Assembly (NCBI GenBank): GCA_007258455.2
Contig: VDFB02344251.1
Location: forward strand, 33,171 to 97,170
Direction: 5' to 3'
Length of the DNA stretch: 64,000 nucleotides
DNA from: Sequoia sempervirens
Lineage: Eukaryota > Streptophyta > Pinopsida > Cupressales > Cupressaceae
Shown: one piece after another, positions 46,783-59,738 of the stretch
Layout: every line of letters begins with the position of its first letter
Numbering within the stretch: the first letter of the stretch is position 1
Position numbers and translations under genes: made by a program
Notes under the pieces: model-generated
The model's input: only the letters and a program-made list of their open reading frames with translations
What the model was told of the DNA's origin: nothing
The model's database searches: none

Positions 46783-49644
46783 TCAGAAATAATCAAAGTG
46801 TGGAGGCAATTGTTGTTGTTGGTAAGTATTTGGGTTCTTCTTAGCGAGGAGGCTTCTCATGTGAAGTGCAGGGACTTCTGGAGGTGCCATGGAGCGAATA
46901 AGAGCCCAGTTAATTCCTTTGAAGAAAGGATGCCTTTTTATATCGGCGGCCCCGCGACTCGAACCTAGGCGGTAGCGGGGATCCCTAACCAGCAGTTTCT
47001 TTATTATATCTGTGGCCATGTACCAAGCGTCGATATCCGAAGGTGCTTTCAGATCTGGGAACCTCAGAGGCTGACTTAGGATGTTTACAAGTGTCATCTC
47101 GTTGTTGGCTCCCTTGAATGGAGTTGTGCCATAGATAAGCTCGTAGATGAATATTCCCAGGGTGTACCAGTCTACTGCACTGCCATGGCCTTGGCCGGAG
47201 ATTATTTCCGGGGCCAGATATTCATGCGTTCCGACGAAGGATTTTGAGCGGGCTTCGTTGGGTTCTGCTACAAGTTCCACTAGGTTTTGTGCTTGGCTGC
47301 CATTTTGGCCTTTGGTCTTGCTTTTTTGGGGTGCTGTAGATTGGTAGAAACAGGAGATCACGGGTTCGATACTGCTGCATGTCGATGGAGGAGGGAATGA
47401 TGTTGGATATGTGTGACAAGTGTTTTGTAAGGAGAGAAAGGCGTCGCATTTGAGAGACAGATCGAAGTCAGAGAGCATTATATGACCGTCTTCTCTTACA
47501 AGAATATTTTCAGGTTTCAGGTCTCTGTATATTATTCCCATCATATGGAGATACTCCAATGCTACTACGACTTCTGCTGTATAAAACCTGAAATTACAGT
47601 AAACCCAATTAGTCATTGGTATGATAAAGAGATATTGAAATGATAATTAATGCTTGAAGTCTAATAATCACAGTATAATTTAATGGTATGTAAACAAAAA
47701 AAAATATTTTTTTAAAGTAAAAGTGAGCATATAATGGAGTACTAGTTTAAGAATAAAGAGATGAATCAAATTTGTATCTTGTACTCTTTGGAATTTTTAA
47801 TACGTTATCCGTATCCACTATCTGTGTTGAATATCGAAAGTTCATTAGTTTAGACGTTGGGTGCAATGGGACTTCCAGTTTAAGTGCAGTAAAAGGGATT
47901 TGTTAGTCAATCCAGTCCCGAGAAAGTAATATGAAATGCATTATACATTGCATGTCTGGCAATAATGCTATTTATGCTACGAGATTTCAGGAAAGGAAAG
48001 TTTTAACGTGATAAAAGTAATAGTTTTAAAAGATTGATACCAATTGTGGTTTTGGATTATAGTTTTCATATGAAATACAAAGAAACAATCTTTTGGATTA
48101 TAGTTTTTTATATGAAATAAAAGAAACGATCTTTTCAATCCTACATGAATTGTTAGAAAATTCATGCCAACTAGCAATAGCTCCAGATTGGATGAGATTT
48201 TTTTCTTTGGAGAGGGAGATGATTTAGTTTAAAGCATAAAAGGAAGAGTTTACACAGATGATAATACAGAAAGTAAGGAGGAGCAGTGATTTGAGTTATA
48301 AAAGCCAGACAAAGAGCATAGAGGGAAATGGATGTATTTTTTTTAATAAAAAGCTACACAAACCGGTTTTCAGAGAATAATGTTCTTTTCCATTATATTC
48401 TTTATCTCTATATAAATTTCAACTTAAGAAAAAAGAGAAAGCAAATGCTACGTAAAGTTTGAACACAGAAACATTTATAATGGAGATGTGTGGTTTGTCT
48501 ACTTTAAACTGCTGGAAATTGCTTGGAAAAGACAATTGAACAGAATAGAGATAGATCAGCCGTTTGTAGAATGAATACAATTAAAATGGAATGCAATCAC
48601 AAATATGTAAGTATGAATTAAGTATTTAAAAGATTGTTTCTGGAATTAGTTCTGTATATTTTGTATCGACGTGATGGAATACTTGATACAATCCGAATGT
48701 CATACAAAAATATACACAACTGATTCTGAAAGCAATATCTTTTAAATACTGCACGGACTGTAAAAAACTCATACAACCTAGGCATTTAAATTGCAGCTCT
48801 AGATGGGGTCTAAAAAAAATGACCTTTCTTCTAATTACCAGTGAGGTTTTAAAAAAAAATTATTAGACAATCAAATTTTGGAAATGTTAACACAGCATAA
48901 ATCATCAGAAATTTTTCTGTTTATTGTATTGGCCACCTCATACATTTTTTGTTTTTGTTTTGACTGGTATATATTTTTATATTTGCTAAGCTAAGAAATC
49001 AATATGAACATATTGTACCTTGCAGCTTTTAAGCTGAAGCGCTTAAGATGCTGGCGTTGGCGCAGGGAATGCAGATCACCACCGGGGCAGAACTCCATGA
49101 GCAGGCAGGAATAATGGGAGGCATCAAAATGGGCATAAAGAGTAGGCAAAAAAGGGTGATCTAACATAGACAAGATCTGTTTCTCCATCTCAGCTCTCTG
49201 CAGCTTATCTCTGTAAGCTAATGCAGCCTTGTCCACCACCTTCATTGCATACAGACCTCCACCACATGACCGACTGCTATCAGTACCATCACTTCTCAGC
49301 TGGCACAAATACACATTTCCAATGTCTCCACTACCTAGCCTAGCCAGGAGCTTGAAGTGATTAATTCCAACACTTCCATCTTTAGATCTCAGGCTTCTGA
49401 TAGCCTCCCAGGCTGCATTATTGGCCTTGTGAGGCTTATTTGTACAACCATAATCAGAGATGGAGTTAGTTTCACAGCTTATACTGCTTCTAGCACTGCA
49501 ATATCCCGCCCCATTGAAAGAACCCCCAGAAGGGCAACTGAAACTAACAGAACTTATATCACTCACAGAGCTATGGGCAGAATTCAATGTAACAGAGGAG
49601 CAAGAAGTAGTGCTCATATGATCAAACTCCACATTGGCTGCCAT
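46783..49644 (-). CDS. PID: PINOID-like AGCVIII protein kinase (two exons)
   Basis: Ser/Thr kinase of the plant AGCVIII group. Relatives (PINOID, WAG, D6PK) phosphorylate PIN auxin efflux carriers at the plasma membrane. Exon 1 is 49644-49019, intron 49018-47588 (GT...AG), exon 2 47587-46783; 476 residues in all. Seen: Ser-rich N-terminus (1-75), Gly loop LGSGDIGNV (103-111), Lys135 in [24 protein letters not shown] (229-236), DFD at 249-251 replacing DFG (AGCVIII mark), an activation-loop insertion of about 70 residues, [12 protein letters not shown] (325-336) and a C-terminal FDYF (473-476), the PDK1-docking type. FSLKAARFYTAEV and the final FDYF are closest to PINOID; the WEAI.SLRSKDG segment recalls D6PK. 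The intron lies at the position remembered for both. The ATG at 49644 is the first in frame after a stop. No damage seen. Confidence 0.9.
47588..49018 (-). other. Intron of the PINOID-like gene
   Basis: 1431 bp, donor GCAAG|GTACAA, acceptor AATTTCAG|GTTTTA, splitting an Arg codon after its second base. It contains a segment of about 105 bp (48157-48263) that recurs upstream of the gene at 52891-52993. Confidence 0.88.
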
Positions 49645-50001
49645 GAATTCTAATTCCTTTCTCACCTACACATTTCCTGACAGCTATATAATATGCATTC
49701 AAAATCCAAACAGTCACAATAATACTAATGGGCCTAATTTAAAAACAGAAAAAAACCAAGGCTGCAGCAGCAATGGGAATCTGGGTCAACTTTAAGCTGG
49801 TTTAATCAATATGCTCTGAGAAAAAAGGCTGTGGGAATCAGAGAGAAAAGAATAAAACCAGGCGGATTATGCTTATGCTGAAAAACAGTGCTTGCCAGAA
49901 CAAAAACCACATAAAGGGCATCGACAAGGCAGAGACAGGCCAGCTAAAGCAAAACTCTGCCTTCCAATTTAAGCTTTGGGAAACCAGCATAGCTGTCTGA
50001 G

Positions 50002-50007
50002 GAGACA
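50002..50007 (-). promoter_or_regulatory. Possible auxin response element in the kinase 5' region
   Basis: The minus strand reads TGTCTC, the classic AuxRE core, about 360 bp before the start codon and downstream of the likely TATA box. A 6-mer is weak evidence. Auxin induction is known for PINOID in Arabidopsis. Confidence 0.25.
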
Positions 50008-50195
50008 ATGCCTGGCCATTATTATTCCACCCTTTTCTTTTCTCTCTCTTCCTCACTTCACACGGATCTTACAGCACCTTCATTACTTTTCCAAGCTTAC
50101 AACTCCTGTGATTTTCCTAAATTCTAAACTCTTTTGGGCAGCTCAGCAGCATGGGGAATGTATGAATAACCATAAACACACCAAGTGCCAACGTA

Positions 50196-50203
50196 TATTT
50201 ATA
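50196..50203 (-). promoter_or_regulatory. Likely TATA box of the PINOID-like gene
   Basis: The minus strand reads ATAAAATATAAATATACG, with TATAAATA at its centre. It lies about 550 bp before the start codon. Between them is a purine-rich (GAGAGAGAAAAGAAAAGG) leader at about 50030-50060. The transcript start is not known. Confidence 0.45.
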
Positions 50204-50316
50204 TTTTATCTACAAACGGTAAAGTAGAGAATGTAGATTTCTCAGTGTAGATCCATATCAGAATTAGAAAGCCCTGTGTATTTGGGATCTGGGTAGTCCA
50301 GAAAACCTAACCATGA

Positions 50317-50324
50317 TGACGTCA
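50317..50324. promoter_or_regulatory. TGACGTCA palindrome upstream of the kinase
   Basis: A perfect 8-bp palindrome, a C-box type site for plant bZIP (TGA-class) factors, 114 bp upstream of the likely TATA box. Confidence 0.4.
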
Positions 50325-50639
50325 CCACTGTCGGTGAGTTAAAATGGTATTTTTGGGAGAACAAGAGACTCGCTGGACGGCGCCGCTAAGTGGGCCACTT
50401 GAGCGTGACATGTTCCCAAACCCGTGACAATGCCAGGTGTCGTATCTCACTCTACGTATATACTGCGTATTTTTTCGTTGGTCTGCGTATACGTATCTGT
50501 TCTTGGGCATATACGATTCGACACTTATTTGATTTTTTATTTGATATTTGATATTGCGTTGTGTACGCCACGCCATTTGAAGCTTCGTGCCGGCCAAGCT
50601 TCCTTTTCACGATCCAACGAAAATCTCTGATAAGTGCTC

Positions 50640-51074
50640 AACACTAGGAAAGAGGATTTTATTGTTAAAAAATTGCTTAAGAGGCTGTTTTCTCACAATT
50701 TAAAATTTAATCGGTGGGTTTTAATGTATATATGTTTGGACTTTTCTTCTTTCATTCAATAATAAAATATTATGAAAATTTTAGTCAACTATCCCTTGAT
50801 AGTCAAATTTTGTTAGTGTGTTCGAAGGTTGAAAGGGAGAATAAAATCCCTTCTATAATACGAGCATTTAAAATTTATCTTGGATAGAAGAGCAGCTGAG
50901 TAAATTGTTTTGAAAAATTAAACAGAAATAAATATTTTTAATTAGAAATACGATGTTATGAGTTGTAAATGATTTGTCAATGTGTAAATTTTTTAGTTAT
51001 GTTTGGATAAATATTTAGTACTTTGTAATTTTAGTGGACACTCGACAACTATGAGATTGATTATGTAGGTGTAG
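50640..51074. other. Non-coding DNA upstream of the kinase promoter
   Basis: AT-rich, without a supported gene, repeat or promoter signal. Confidence 0.5.
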
Positions 51075-51744
51075 ATATGATCTATCTACATAGACCTTAT
51101 CTTCGTAAATCTTTGGGTGTTCACCTTTACTTAATTCTCATTATCTAAGCTTGGTCCAACATAAAAATTGGGTTGGAGTTCGTAGGAGTTTGCATGTGAC
51201 ATGGATAGTTCCTCTCTTGTATCAAACCTCATAAGGATACCAAGTCAATAACTATGCAAATGATCAAAGACAAGAATCAAAGATGCAACAAATGCCCTAG
51301 ATAATTCAAAATAAAGAAAGTAATATGTTTTATGCTTCTTAACAATTGTGTAGGTAAGAATGTGAGTTGAAGATCTAGGATGATCAATGACTAAAATGAT
51401 CTAGTTTTGGAAGTAATATATATACCCTACTTTACGCAGCCAAATGCTCAAAAAAAGAACATGAAAGTTATTAGTCCAATAATTCAAAGTTCCCCAAGTC
51501 CAACTATATTAATAATAGATTATCACATCCTTTATCACCATACAATACAATACATAAACTACTTATAATATATCCAGGATAAGATTTTACTTTACATTTA
51601 GACCAAATAACTTTTCACATCATATAATGAACAAAAAATAAAATTCTAACTCTATTATTGCCCATATTGCAAAAGTGGGAAGACATGTGTGTAGTACACA
51701 AATATTTGTACATACACACATGTACATATATATATATATATATC

Positions 51745-51776
<32 letters not shown>

Positions 51777-52885
51777 CATTCATTGAAAAAGTACACTAAA
51801 ACAATTATTAGAGGAATAATGTTAATCATCTAAAGAACAATATCCAACTAAGTAGCATAAACCTACACATGTTCAAAGAAAAAGAAATTTTATATGTTTG
51901 TAGATAAGATTAAGTGGTACTAGAAATTTATATGTTTGTACAAATAATACTTCAAAACATCAAAAGAGATCTCAAAATAAGATTAAGTAGTACTAGAAAT
52001 TTTATATGTTTGTAGATAATGGTATTAGTTGATAGGGATCTGACACTATGATTTATATGTGACGGTGATTGATTTGTAGGATATATATGTATGATGCATA
52101 TTTATAGTTTGCATCATATTGATGTTTATGTATGATGATGATGACGACGACGATGATGATGATGTATGATATTGTGATGGATATATAACACATATGAGTA
52201 ACTTAAAATTAATCATATGTGAAAGATATAAAAATAAAAACAAATATGCAATTTAAATATCATAATGAGAAAAGATGGGGGAATTTTATCTAACAAAATA
52301 ACAAGGAAGAAATTTTTATAACAAATCAGAGAAAAAGAATTGATTATATTAGCCAACATAATAAGAATGCATAAGTAATCATATGTACCTATATGTCTTA
52401 AATAAGGAGAGAAAAATAATTTCATATAAGAACATAATCAAGGAAGAAAATGGATTGGGCAAAGAATATGTCAATAATATAAATTAAATAAAGAAAAATA
52501 TTTATGACATATATCCCTTGGAAAGAAAATATGAATTTTAAAGAAATCATCCCTATAGAATAAAAATATATACCGCGATGGAAAAAAATGAATTGTAGAT
52601 GCATTCATACATTTTGGATCTAAGATGAGATATAGGGAGAATGCTTTGAATGTTAAATTAGATAGTCTCTTTATAAATGATGAAAGGAGAGAAGGTAGTT
52701 ATTGGTCAAGAACAAGATAAATTGTAATAATTGAAAATGTAGGCACTTAAAATTTGCTTCCACATTTTAACATCAACTTTGTAAGTATCATGAGTGAAAA
52801 AATGGTTTAATATTTTAAATTCTAACTAAACCATTCCCAATGATATTAGAGGAATCATTAGTATTATTAGGTTACACGTCATAAT
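51075..52885. repeat. Long direct repeat, copy 1
   Basis: About 1.8 kb unit with recognisable marks in order: ATATGATCTATCTA, GTGACATGGATAGTTCC, TAATAGATTATCACATCC, a CA/TA microsatellite (51715-51777, here a long TA run), TAGGATATATATGTATGATG, a GAT/GAC triplet run (52135-52162, only in this copy), and TTCCCAATGATATTAGAGG. Coding potential is nil. The element class is unknown. Confidence 0.85.
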
Positions 52886-52890
52886 TGTAA

Positions 52891-52993
52891 GGAAATCATG
52901 CCAACTAGAAATAACTCTAGATTGGATGATATTTTTCTTTGGAGAGGGAGATGATTTAATTTAAAACATAAAAGCAAGAGTTTACACATATGA
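52891..52993. repeat. Copy of a kinase-intron segment
   Basis: About 105 bp starting AAATCATGCCAACTAGAAAT match the kinase intron at 48157-48263 (AAATTCATGCCAACTAGCAAT); both contain TTTGGAGAGGGAGATGATTT. Roughly 88% identical by eye. It sits exactly between repeat copies 1 and 2. Confidence 0.82.
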
Positions 52994-54390
52994 TATGATC
53001 TATCTATGTAAACCTTTGAGTGTTCATCTTTAGTTAGTCTTCAATATCTAAGTTTTTTCTAACATAAAATTTGGGTTGGAATTATTAAGAGTTTGTGTGT
53101 GACATGGATAGTTCCTATCTTGTACAAACCTTGTAAGGATACTAAGTCAACAATTTTGTAAATGATTAAAGAAAAGAAGAAAACATGTAGTGGATCTACC
53201 CTAGATGATGAAATAAAGCAAGTAATATGTTTTGTGCTCTTGAATAATTATGCAAGTAAGAATGTGAGTTGAAGTCTAGATCTAGGATGATTAATGCCTA
53301 AAATGATCTAGTTTTGGAAGTAATATATATACCCTAATTCTTAGGCACCCAAGTGCTAAAAAAGAGAATGTGAAAGTTCTTATTCCAATAAATCAAATTT
53401 CCCCAAGTCCAACCATTGTAATAATAGATTATCACATCCTTTATCACTATATAATACATAAAAATGAAGGTTTAAAATCTACACTACTTATATAATATAT
53501 TCATGATAAGACTTTGGTTTATATTTAGACCAAAAATATTTTTGCATCATATACTTAAAAAAATAATTCTAACTCCATTGTTGCCCATATCACAAAAGTG
53601 GGAAGACACATACATGTGTAGTACATAAATTTCTGTACATAGGTACCTACATATATATGTATGTGCATATATATAGGTACATACGCACACATGTACACAC
53701 ACATATATGTATATATGGATATATGCCACTCAATGAAAAAGTACACTCGAATAATTACTAAAGGAATAATGTCAATCATCTAAAGAATAATATCCAACCA
53801 AGTAGTATAAATCTACACTCAAATTAAATAGGATGTAAGGAATATGTAATAATAATTAAAAACATCAAAGGAGATCTCAAAATAAGATTTAGCAACGTGT
53901 GTTAGCTATTTTATATGTTTGTAGATAATGGTATTTGTATATTTGTATTATTTGATAGGGATTTGAAACTATGATTTACATGTGATGGTGATTGATTTTG
54001 ATGGGCACATGCATATGGATTTGTAGGATATAGATGTATGATGCACATTTATAATTTGTATTGTGTTGATGTTTATGTATTATGATGATGTATGATATTA
54101 TGATGGATATATAACACATATGAGTAACTTAAAATTAATCATATGTTAAAGGTATAAAAATAAATATAAATATGCAATTTAAATATCATAATGAGAAAAG
54201 ATAGGGGAATTTCATCTAACAACAGAACAAGGAAGAAAATTTTATTCCAAATCAAAGAAAGAGAATTGATTGTATTAACCAACATAATTCAAATGCATAA
54301 GTAATCATATGTACCTAGATGTCCTAAATAAGGAGAGAAAAATAATTTCACCTAAGAACATAATAAGGGAACAAAATGTATCAGGAAAAG
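52993..54390. repeat. Long direct repeat, copy 2 (truncated end)
   Basis: Same unit and order of marks as copy 1, but it stops after AACAAAATGTATC (54370-54383) and lacks the last 450 bp or so. Its microsatellite (53630-53720) is a mix of CA and TA. Confidence 0.83.
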
Positions 54391-56105
54391 AAAATTGGGT
54401 TGGAGTTTGCATGTGACATGGATAGTTCCTCTCTTGTATCAAACCTCATAAGGATAGTAAGTCAATAACTAAGTAAATGATTGAAGACAAGAATCAAAGA
54501 TGCAACGATTGCCCTAGATAATTCAAAATAAAACAAGTAATATGTTTTATGCTCCTTAACAATTGTGCAGGTAAGAATGTGAGTTGAAATTTAGATCTAG
54601 GATGATCAATGCCTATAATGATCTAGTTTTGGAAGCAATATATATTACCCTAGTTTATGCACCCAATTGCTACAAAAAAGAACATGAAAGTTCTTATTCC
54701 AATAATTCAAAGTTCCCCAAGTCCAACCATAGTAATAATAGATTATCACACCCTTTATCACCATACAATACATAAAAATGAAGGTTTAAAACCTACACTA
54801 CTTATAATATATTCATGACAAGAATTTTATTTACATTTAGATCAAAAATATTTTCACATCATATACAAAACAAAAGATAAAATTATAACTCCATTATTGC
54901 CCATAACAAAAAAGTGGGAACACATATACATGTGTAGTACATAAATATTTGTACATATGTACCTATGTATGTGTGTGCGTGCACATGCGTGCATGTGTGT
55001 ATGTGCATTCATATATCTAGGTACATACACACATATACATATGTATGTATATATGTCACTCAATGAAAAAGCGTATTCAACTAATTATTAAAAGAATAAT
55101 GACAATCATCTAAAGAATAATATCCAACCAAGTAGCATAAATCTACACATTCAAATTAAATAGGACAAGGAATACAATAATAATTCAAAACATCAAAAGA
55201 GATCTCAAAATATTTAGTAATGTTAGATATTTTAGACGTGTGTAGATAATGGTATTTGATATTTGTATTATTTGATAGGAATTTGACACTATGATTTATA
55301 TGTGATGGTGATTGATTTTGATGGGCACATGTGTACAAATTTGTAGGATATATATGTATGATGCATATTTATAATTTGCATTGTGTTTCAATGTTTATGT
55401 ATGATATTGTGATGGATATATAACACATATGAGTAACTTAAAATTACTCATATGTGAAAGATATATAAATAAATAAAAATATGCAATTTAAATATCATAA
55501 CAAGAAAATATAGGGGAATTTCATCTAAGAACATAACAAGGAAGAACATTTTATTTTGAATCAAAGAAAGATAATTGATTGTATTAACCAACATAATAAG
55601 AATGCATAAGTAGTCATATGTACCTAGATGTCCTAAATGAGGAGAGAAAAATAATTTCACCTAAGAACATAATCAAGGAATAAAATGTATTGGGAAAAGA
55701 ATATAAGTCAAGAACATAAATTAAATAAAGAAAAATATTTATGACATATATATCCCTTAGAAATAAAATATGTATTTGAAAGAAAATATCCTCATGGAAT
55801 AAAAACATACCCATATGGAAATAATGAATTGTAGATGCACGCATACATTTTGGATCTCAAAGATTGGATATAGGGAGAATGTTTCTTTATAAATGATGAA
55901 ATGTTAGAAGGTAGTTTTTGGTCAAGAACTAGATAAATTGTAATAATTGAAAATGTAGGCACTTAAAATATGCTTCCATATTTTAGCATCAACATATTTG
56001 TAAGGATCATGAGTGGTCAATGGTATAATATTTTAAATTCTAACTAAATCATTCCCAATGATTTTAGAGGAATCATTAGCATTATTAGGTTGCACATTAT
56101 AAGAC
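54391..56105. repeat. Long direct repeat, copy 3 (truncated start)
   Basis: Begins within the unit at AAAATTGGGTTGGAG, lacking the first 100 bp or so, and runs to the unit end (TTCCCAATGATTTTAGAGG, about 56055). It is joined directly to truncated copy 2, as after a deletion across the two copies. Confidence 0.83.
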
Positions 56106-57152
56106 TGTAGACATGTAAAAATGACCTAGCACATATCACACATCCTGAATGACATTTTCTCATCATCGACATCATTATCATCTAATATCACTACATTTCG
56201 TATCAATTACATCAAAAACCCTAATTTCCTCTATTAATTGAATAATATTACATTATTTAATTAATTCATTTTTTCATCATTTTCGATTGATTAAATAAAT
56301 TTCATTTATTTAATAAATTCCTAATCTAACTTTATTCCTCTCGATTAATTAAATAAAATCAATTATTTAATTATATCACTAATTTACCCTATTCCCCTAA
56401 GTCAATTAAATTATTACCACTTAATAATTTAATTAAATCACTTTCCCCTAAACATGAATAATTAAATAAATTATTCAAAACATCATTCAAAAAGGTCAAA
56501 TCAAACAAATACAACTTTTTTTTGTAAAAGTCAAACATGACTTGCACATTCAAAATCAAAAAGTGTAATTAATTAATTCAATTAATTAATTACCTTCACC
56601 CACTTTCATGATTGAGCAAATTACGACCACCAATTGGTCACTCTGATTGGACTGATTCATTTATTTCCTAACTAATCCATCTATTCTTCAATCCCACTAA
56701 AGGCTCAACTTGATTTCCTCAATTCTATAGATTAGGCAATTTATTTCCTTTGATTGATCAATTAACATCCTTAATTGATTCGATCACATAAGCTAAGCAA
56801 TCTAATTCCTCTCAATGTATCTTTCAACCATTGATCAGGGTATTCGACTATGCAATACTGATCGTTCATCTCAAAAAATAAAATCTATATAAAAATCCTC
56901 TTCATCTTAAAAAATGATCAGAGAATTGACATCTTTTGTGCAACAAAGTAATGCTGAATTGAAAATTGATTTCTTGAGAACATTAACACACATCTTCAAT
57001 CACCATTCAAACTTTGCACACATCGAAGCTCTTGCAAGTGCATAATGGAGGCTTCACATTGATACAACACAATTCAACATCACTGTGGATACACTTCAAC
57101 ATGAGATGGGTAACAGTATAGTTAGTTGAATTTCTTGTATGCTTTCTCATTT

Positions 57153-59738
57153 TGTAACATCCCAACCCTTCTGTGAAGTAAATTTTTCCTAAGTTTTGAC
57201 TGTGCGAGTAAATAAAATCTGTAACAAGCCATTGCAATAAAAAATTTCTTTTCTTTTATTGAGAATATATGAACAAAGATTCCATAACAATATACAATAA
57301 GGATTCCATTTCAATATAATAATTTCACCATTTACAATGTTCCAAGAACGTACATAGTTACATACACAGCTCCACCGAGCTTAAGAGAAATAGATATAGA
57401 TGACCTCTAGGAATCTTCCTTTCAAAACCTTGGTCTTTTGTCACCTACTGAGGAGGATAAGCATCACTAAAGTGCTTTTTTGCCAACCATGGACTCATAT
57501 GCGGTCCCTTGCACATCTATAAATGATAGATGGCCCTACCCTTTAATGAAGAGCTTGGTTGGGTAACCCCGAAGACAAAACACACTGAGCTTAGTGTTGT
57601 GCCCTACATGACTAGGATTTATAACCCTACACTCGGTAACTAGCATGTACTACATGGACACGGTGAACTAACAATGGAGCCAAAGGAAATCACACTACTT
57701 TGGCCAAAGTGTTCTCACTCAGTACTTCAAGTGAAGGTCAACTATTCACCTACACTTATTAAGCTTGTTTTGACTTAAGGCCACTATAATCTATGCATAG
57801 GCAATCCCTCCCATGGGTAAGCTTAAACCCAAAAATTAGCCTATCACCTTTTTACACAAACTAAAGGTATCTCTACTCATTAAGAAAAAGTACTAGTTCA
57901 ATGGACAATAATCCCAGGAGTAACCTACTAGCTATCTAGCATAATAAAATAAATAGCTATGAGTAACCCTTAAGCCACCCTTGTTTAATACCTATGCCAA
58001 ACAATCCCTCTTATTATAGAGTAAATACAAACACTTCACAAATAGTATTAACAACTTCTACTTCCTTTCAAATAAAATACTACTTTTCCCTAAATGCAAG
58101 TATTCACAATAGACTAGCTAAAACAATCATGAAAATATCTTTCAAAAGCTAAGACAAAAAATTATCCCCATTCTTGTAATACGTTGTCCAATTGACTGGC
58201 TGCAACACAACTTTCCCAGAACAACAACTAGCTTAGTTTTGATCTCTCAAACGAAGTCACAAGAACCTCTATCTCACAAGCTGACAAAATACTTCCCTCA
58301 GTATGAAAAAATACTCTCACCAATGCTCAAAGATCTCTCTTAGTATATGGAAGAATAATGTAGATAAGGAATTCAAATAGAATGCAAAAAGTTTCTTAAG
58401 GAATGCATGCAAAGCATCGACCAAGTCTCTATTCTTATATCGATTTAATGGTTGCGAGTCATATTGTTGTGAACTCATCCTTTATGTGTGAACAACATTG
58501 AGTAATATTCAGCCTCTTAAAATACAATCACAAGTATTATATTCTTGGCCTTTGTTTAAGTTAACAAATCGGCCTATAATCATTGCCAATGATAATTGAC
58601 TCCCAAGCAATTTATAATATTTAAATATATATTAATATATATAATCACATATACATATATATATATGTATATCAACGCATATATATGCATATGCATATAT
58701 ATATGTTAATATATTTTATACCAACTATGTATGTATACATTTGATATTCTATTGAATACAAACAAGATATTAATCACATAGTATTAACAATAATATCGAC
58801 TGTGTACATATATATATTTTTATATATATATATACCTCTATGTGCATGTATACGTATGTATACATATATCGATACATTTGTATGGGCATGTCCATTTTCC
58901 ATCATATGTGTATATCGATACATATATACATATGGATATATGGATATACTATATATACACACTTTCGATTCACACAACAAAGTCATACATAATTACTATT
59001 GTATTGATAATCACCTACGTGCGATATATCTATATATATACATGTCGTTAGGTCCATTTGATAGTTCCATATGCACAAGCAACTCGTTGATAAGTGTACA
59101 TAGGTATGTCTACCTATGTGCCCTCATGTACATGTTCCTTCATTCATATGGTCCATCATCGACATGCATGTGTGTACGTATACATATTCCACATATGTTC
59201 TACACATGAATACAAGCATAGTAATAAGGAAATAACTTACAAGCTCAAACAGATAATCATCACTCAATAATGCATTCAATAGTAAAAAATACTCTTACTA
59301 ATGTAGACACATCAACTAAGGATGACTTACCAACTTCCCACATAATAACTCGACTCAATTAGTCTACTGTGGTGTGTGTAAGCTCATATAGGTTATGTTA
59401 ATGGTTACCCGACCAAGATCTTCTCCTGAGTGATACTTCAACTCCTCCTGGAGGAATTGAACATTTAACTACATTCACTAACATATGCCCAAGGTAGTCA
59501 GCTATTCAACAAAATATGCATTACACATAATATATCTCCAAAGTTAGAATATCAAATCAATATCCATCCATTCACATAGATGCATTTCTTCACATAAAAT
59601 TAAATGAGATAACATTAATTCATAATGCATCGATAATCAAAGTGCAAGCACAATTTATTCATCTTCATAATTCACATTACATTCACATTTACCCTACATA
59701 GTAATAGTAAATAGTAATTACACAATTGGGATGTAACA
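57153..59738 (-). mobile_element. Solo LTR, 2.6 kb, inside LTR H
   Basis: The ends are inverted copies: TGTAACATCCCAA at 57153 and TTGGGATGTAACA at 59726-59738. CATTT stands on both sides (57148-57152 and 59739-59743), a perfect 5-bp duplication. No coding sequence is inside. 58620-59210 is rich in TA and CATATG microsatellite. Minus orientation is suggested by ATATAAGAATAGAG (near 58440) and CAATAAAAGAAAAG near the 57250 end. Confidence 0.83.
58620..59050. repeat. TATA/CATATG microsatellite block
   Basis: Dense ATATATAT, CATATATG and TGTATAC words within the solo LTR. Long frames on both strands (about 58774-59209) are products of this simple sequence and not genes. Confidence 0.8.

Noticed and set aside
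47147..47347. Plus-strand frame within kinase exon 2
   Set aside because: Antisense shadow of the kinase coding sequence; no independent support.
49645..49665. Upstream GTG start extending the kinase by seven residues
   Set aside because: Plants start at ATG. The first in-frame ATG after the stop is at 49644, so the shorter start was used.
53547..55063. Minus-strand frames rich in Tyr, Ile, His and Cys
   Set aside because: These come from the CA/TA microsatellites of the long direct repeats.
58774..59209. Frames of 70-135 codons on both strands
   Set aside because: They are translations of the TATA/CATATG microsatellite (Tyr-Ile-Tyr runs) inside the solo LTR.
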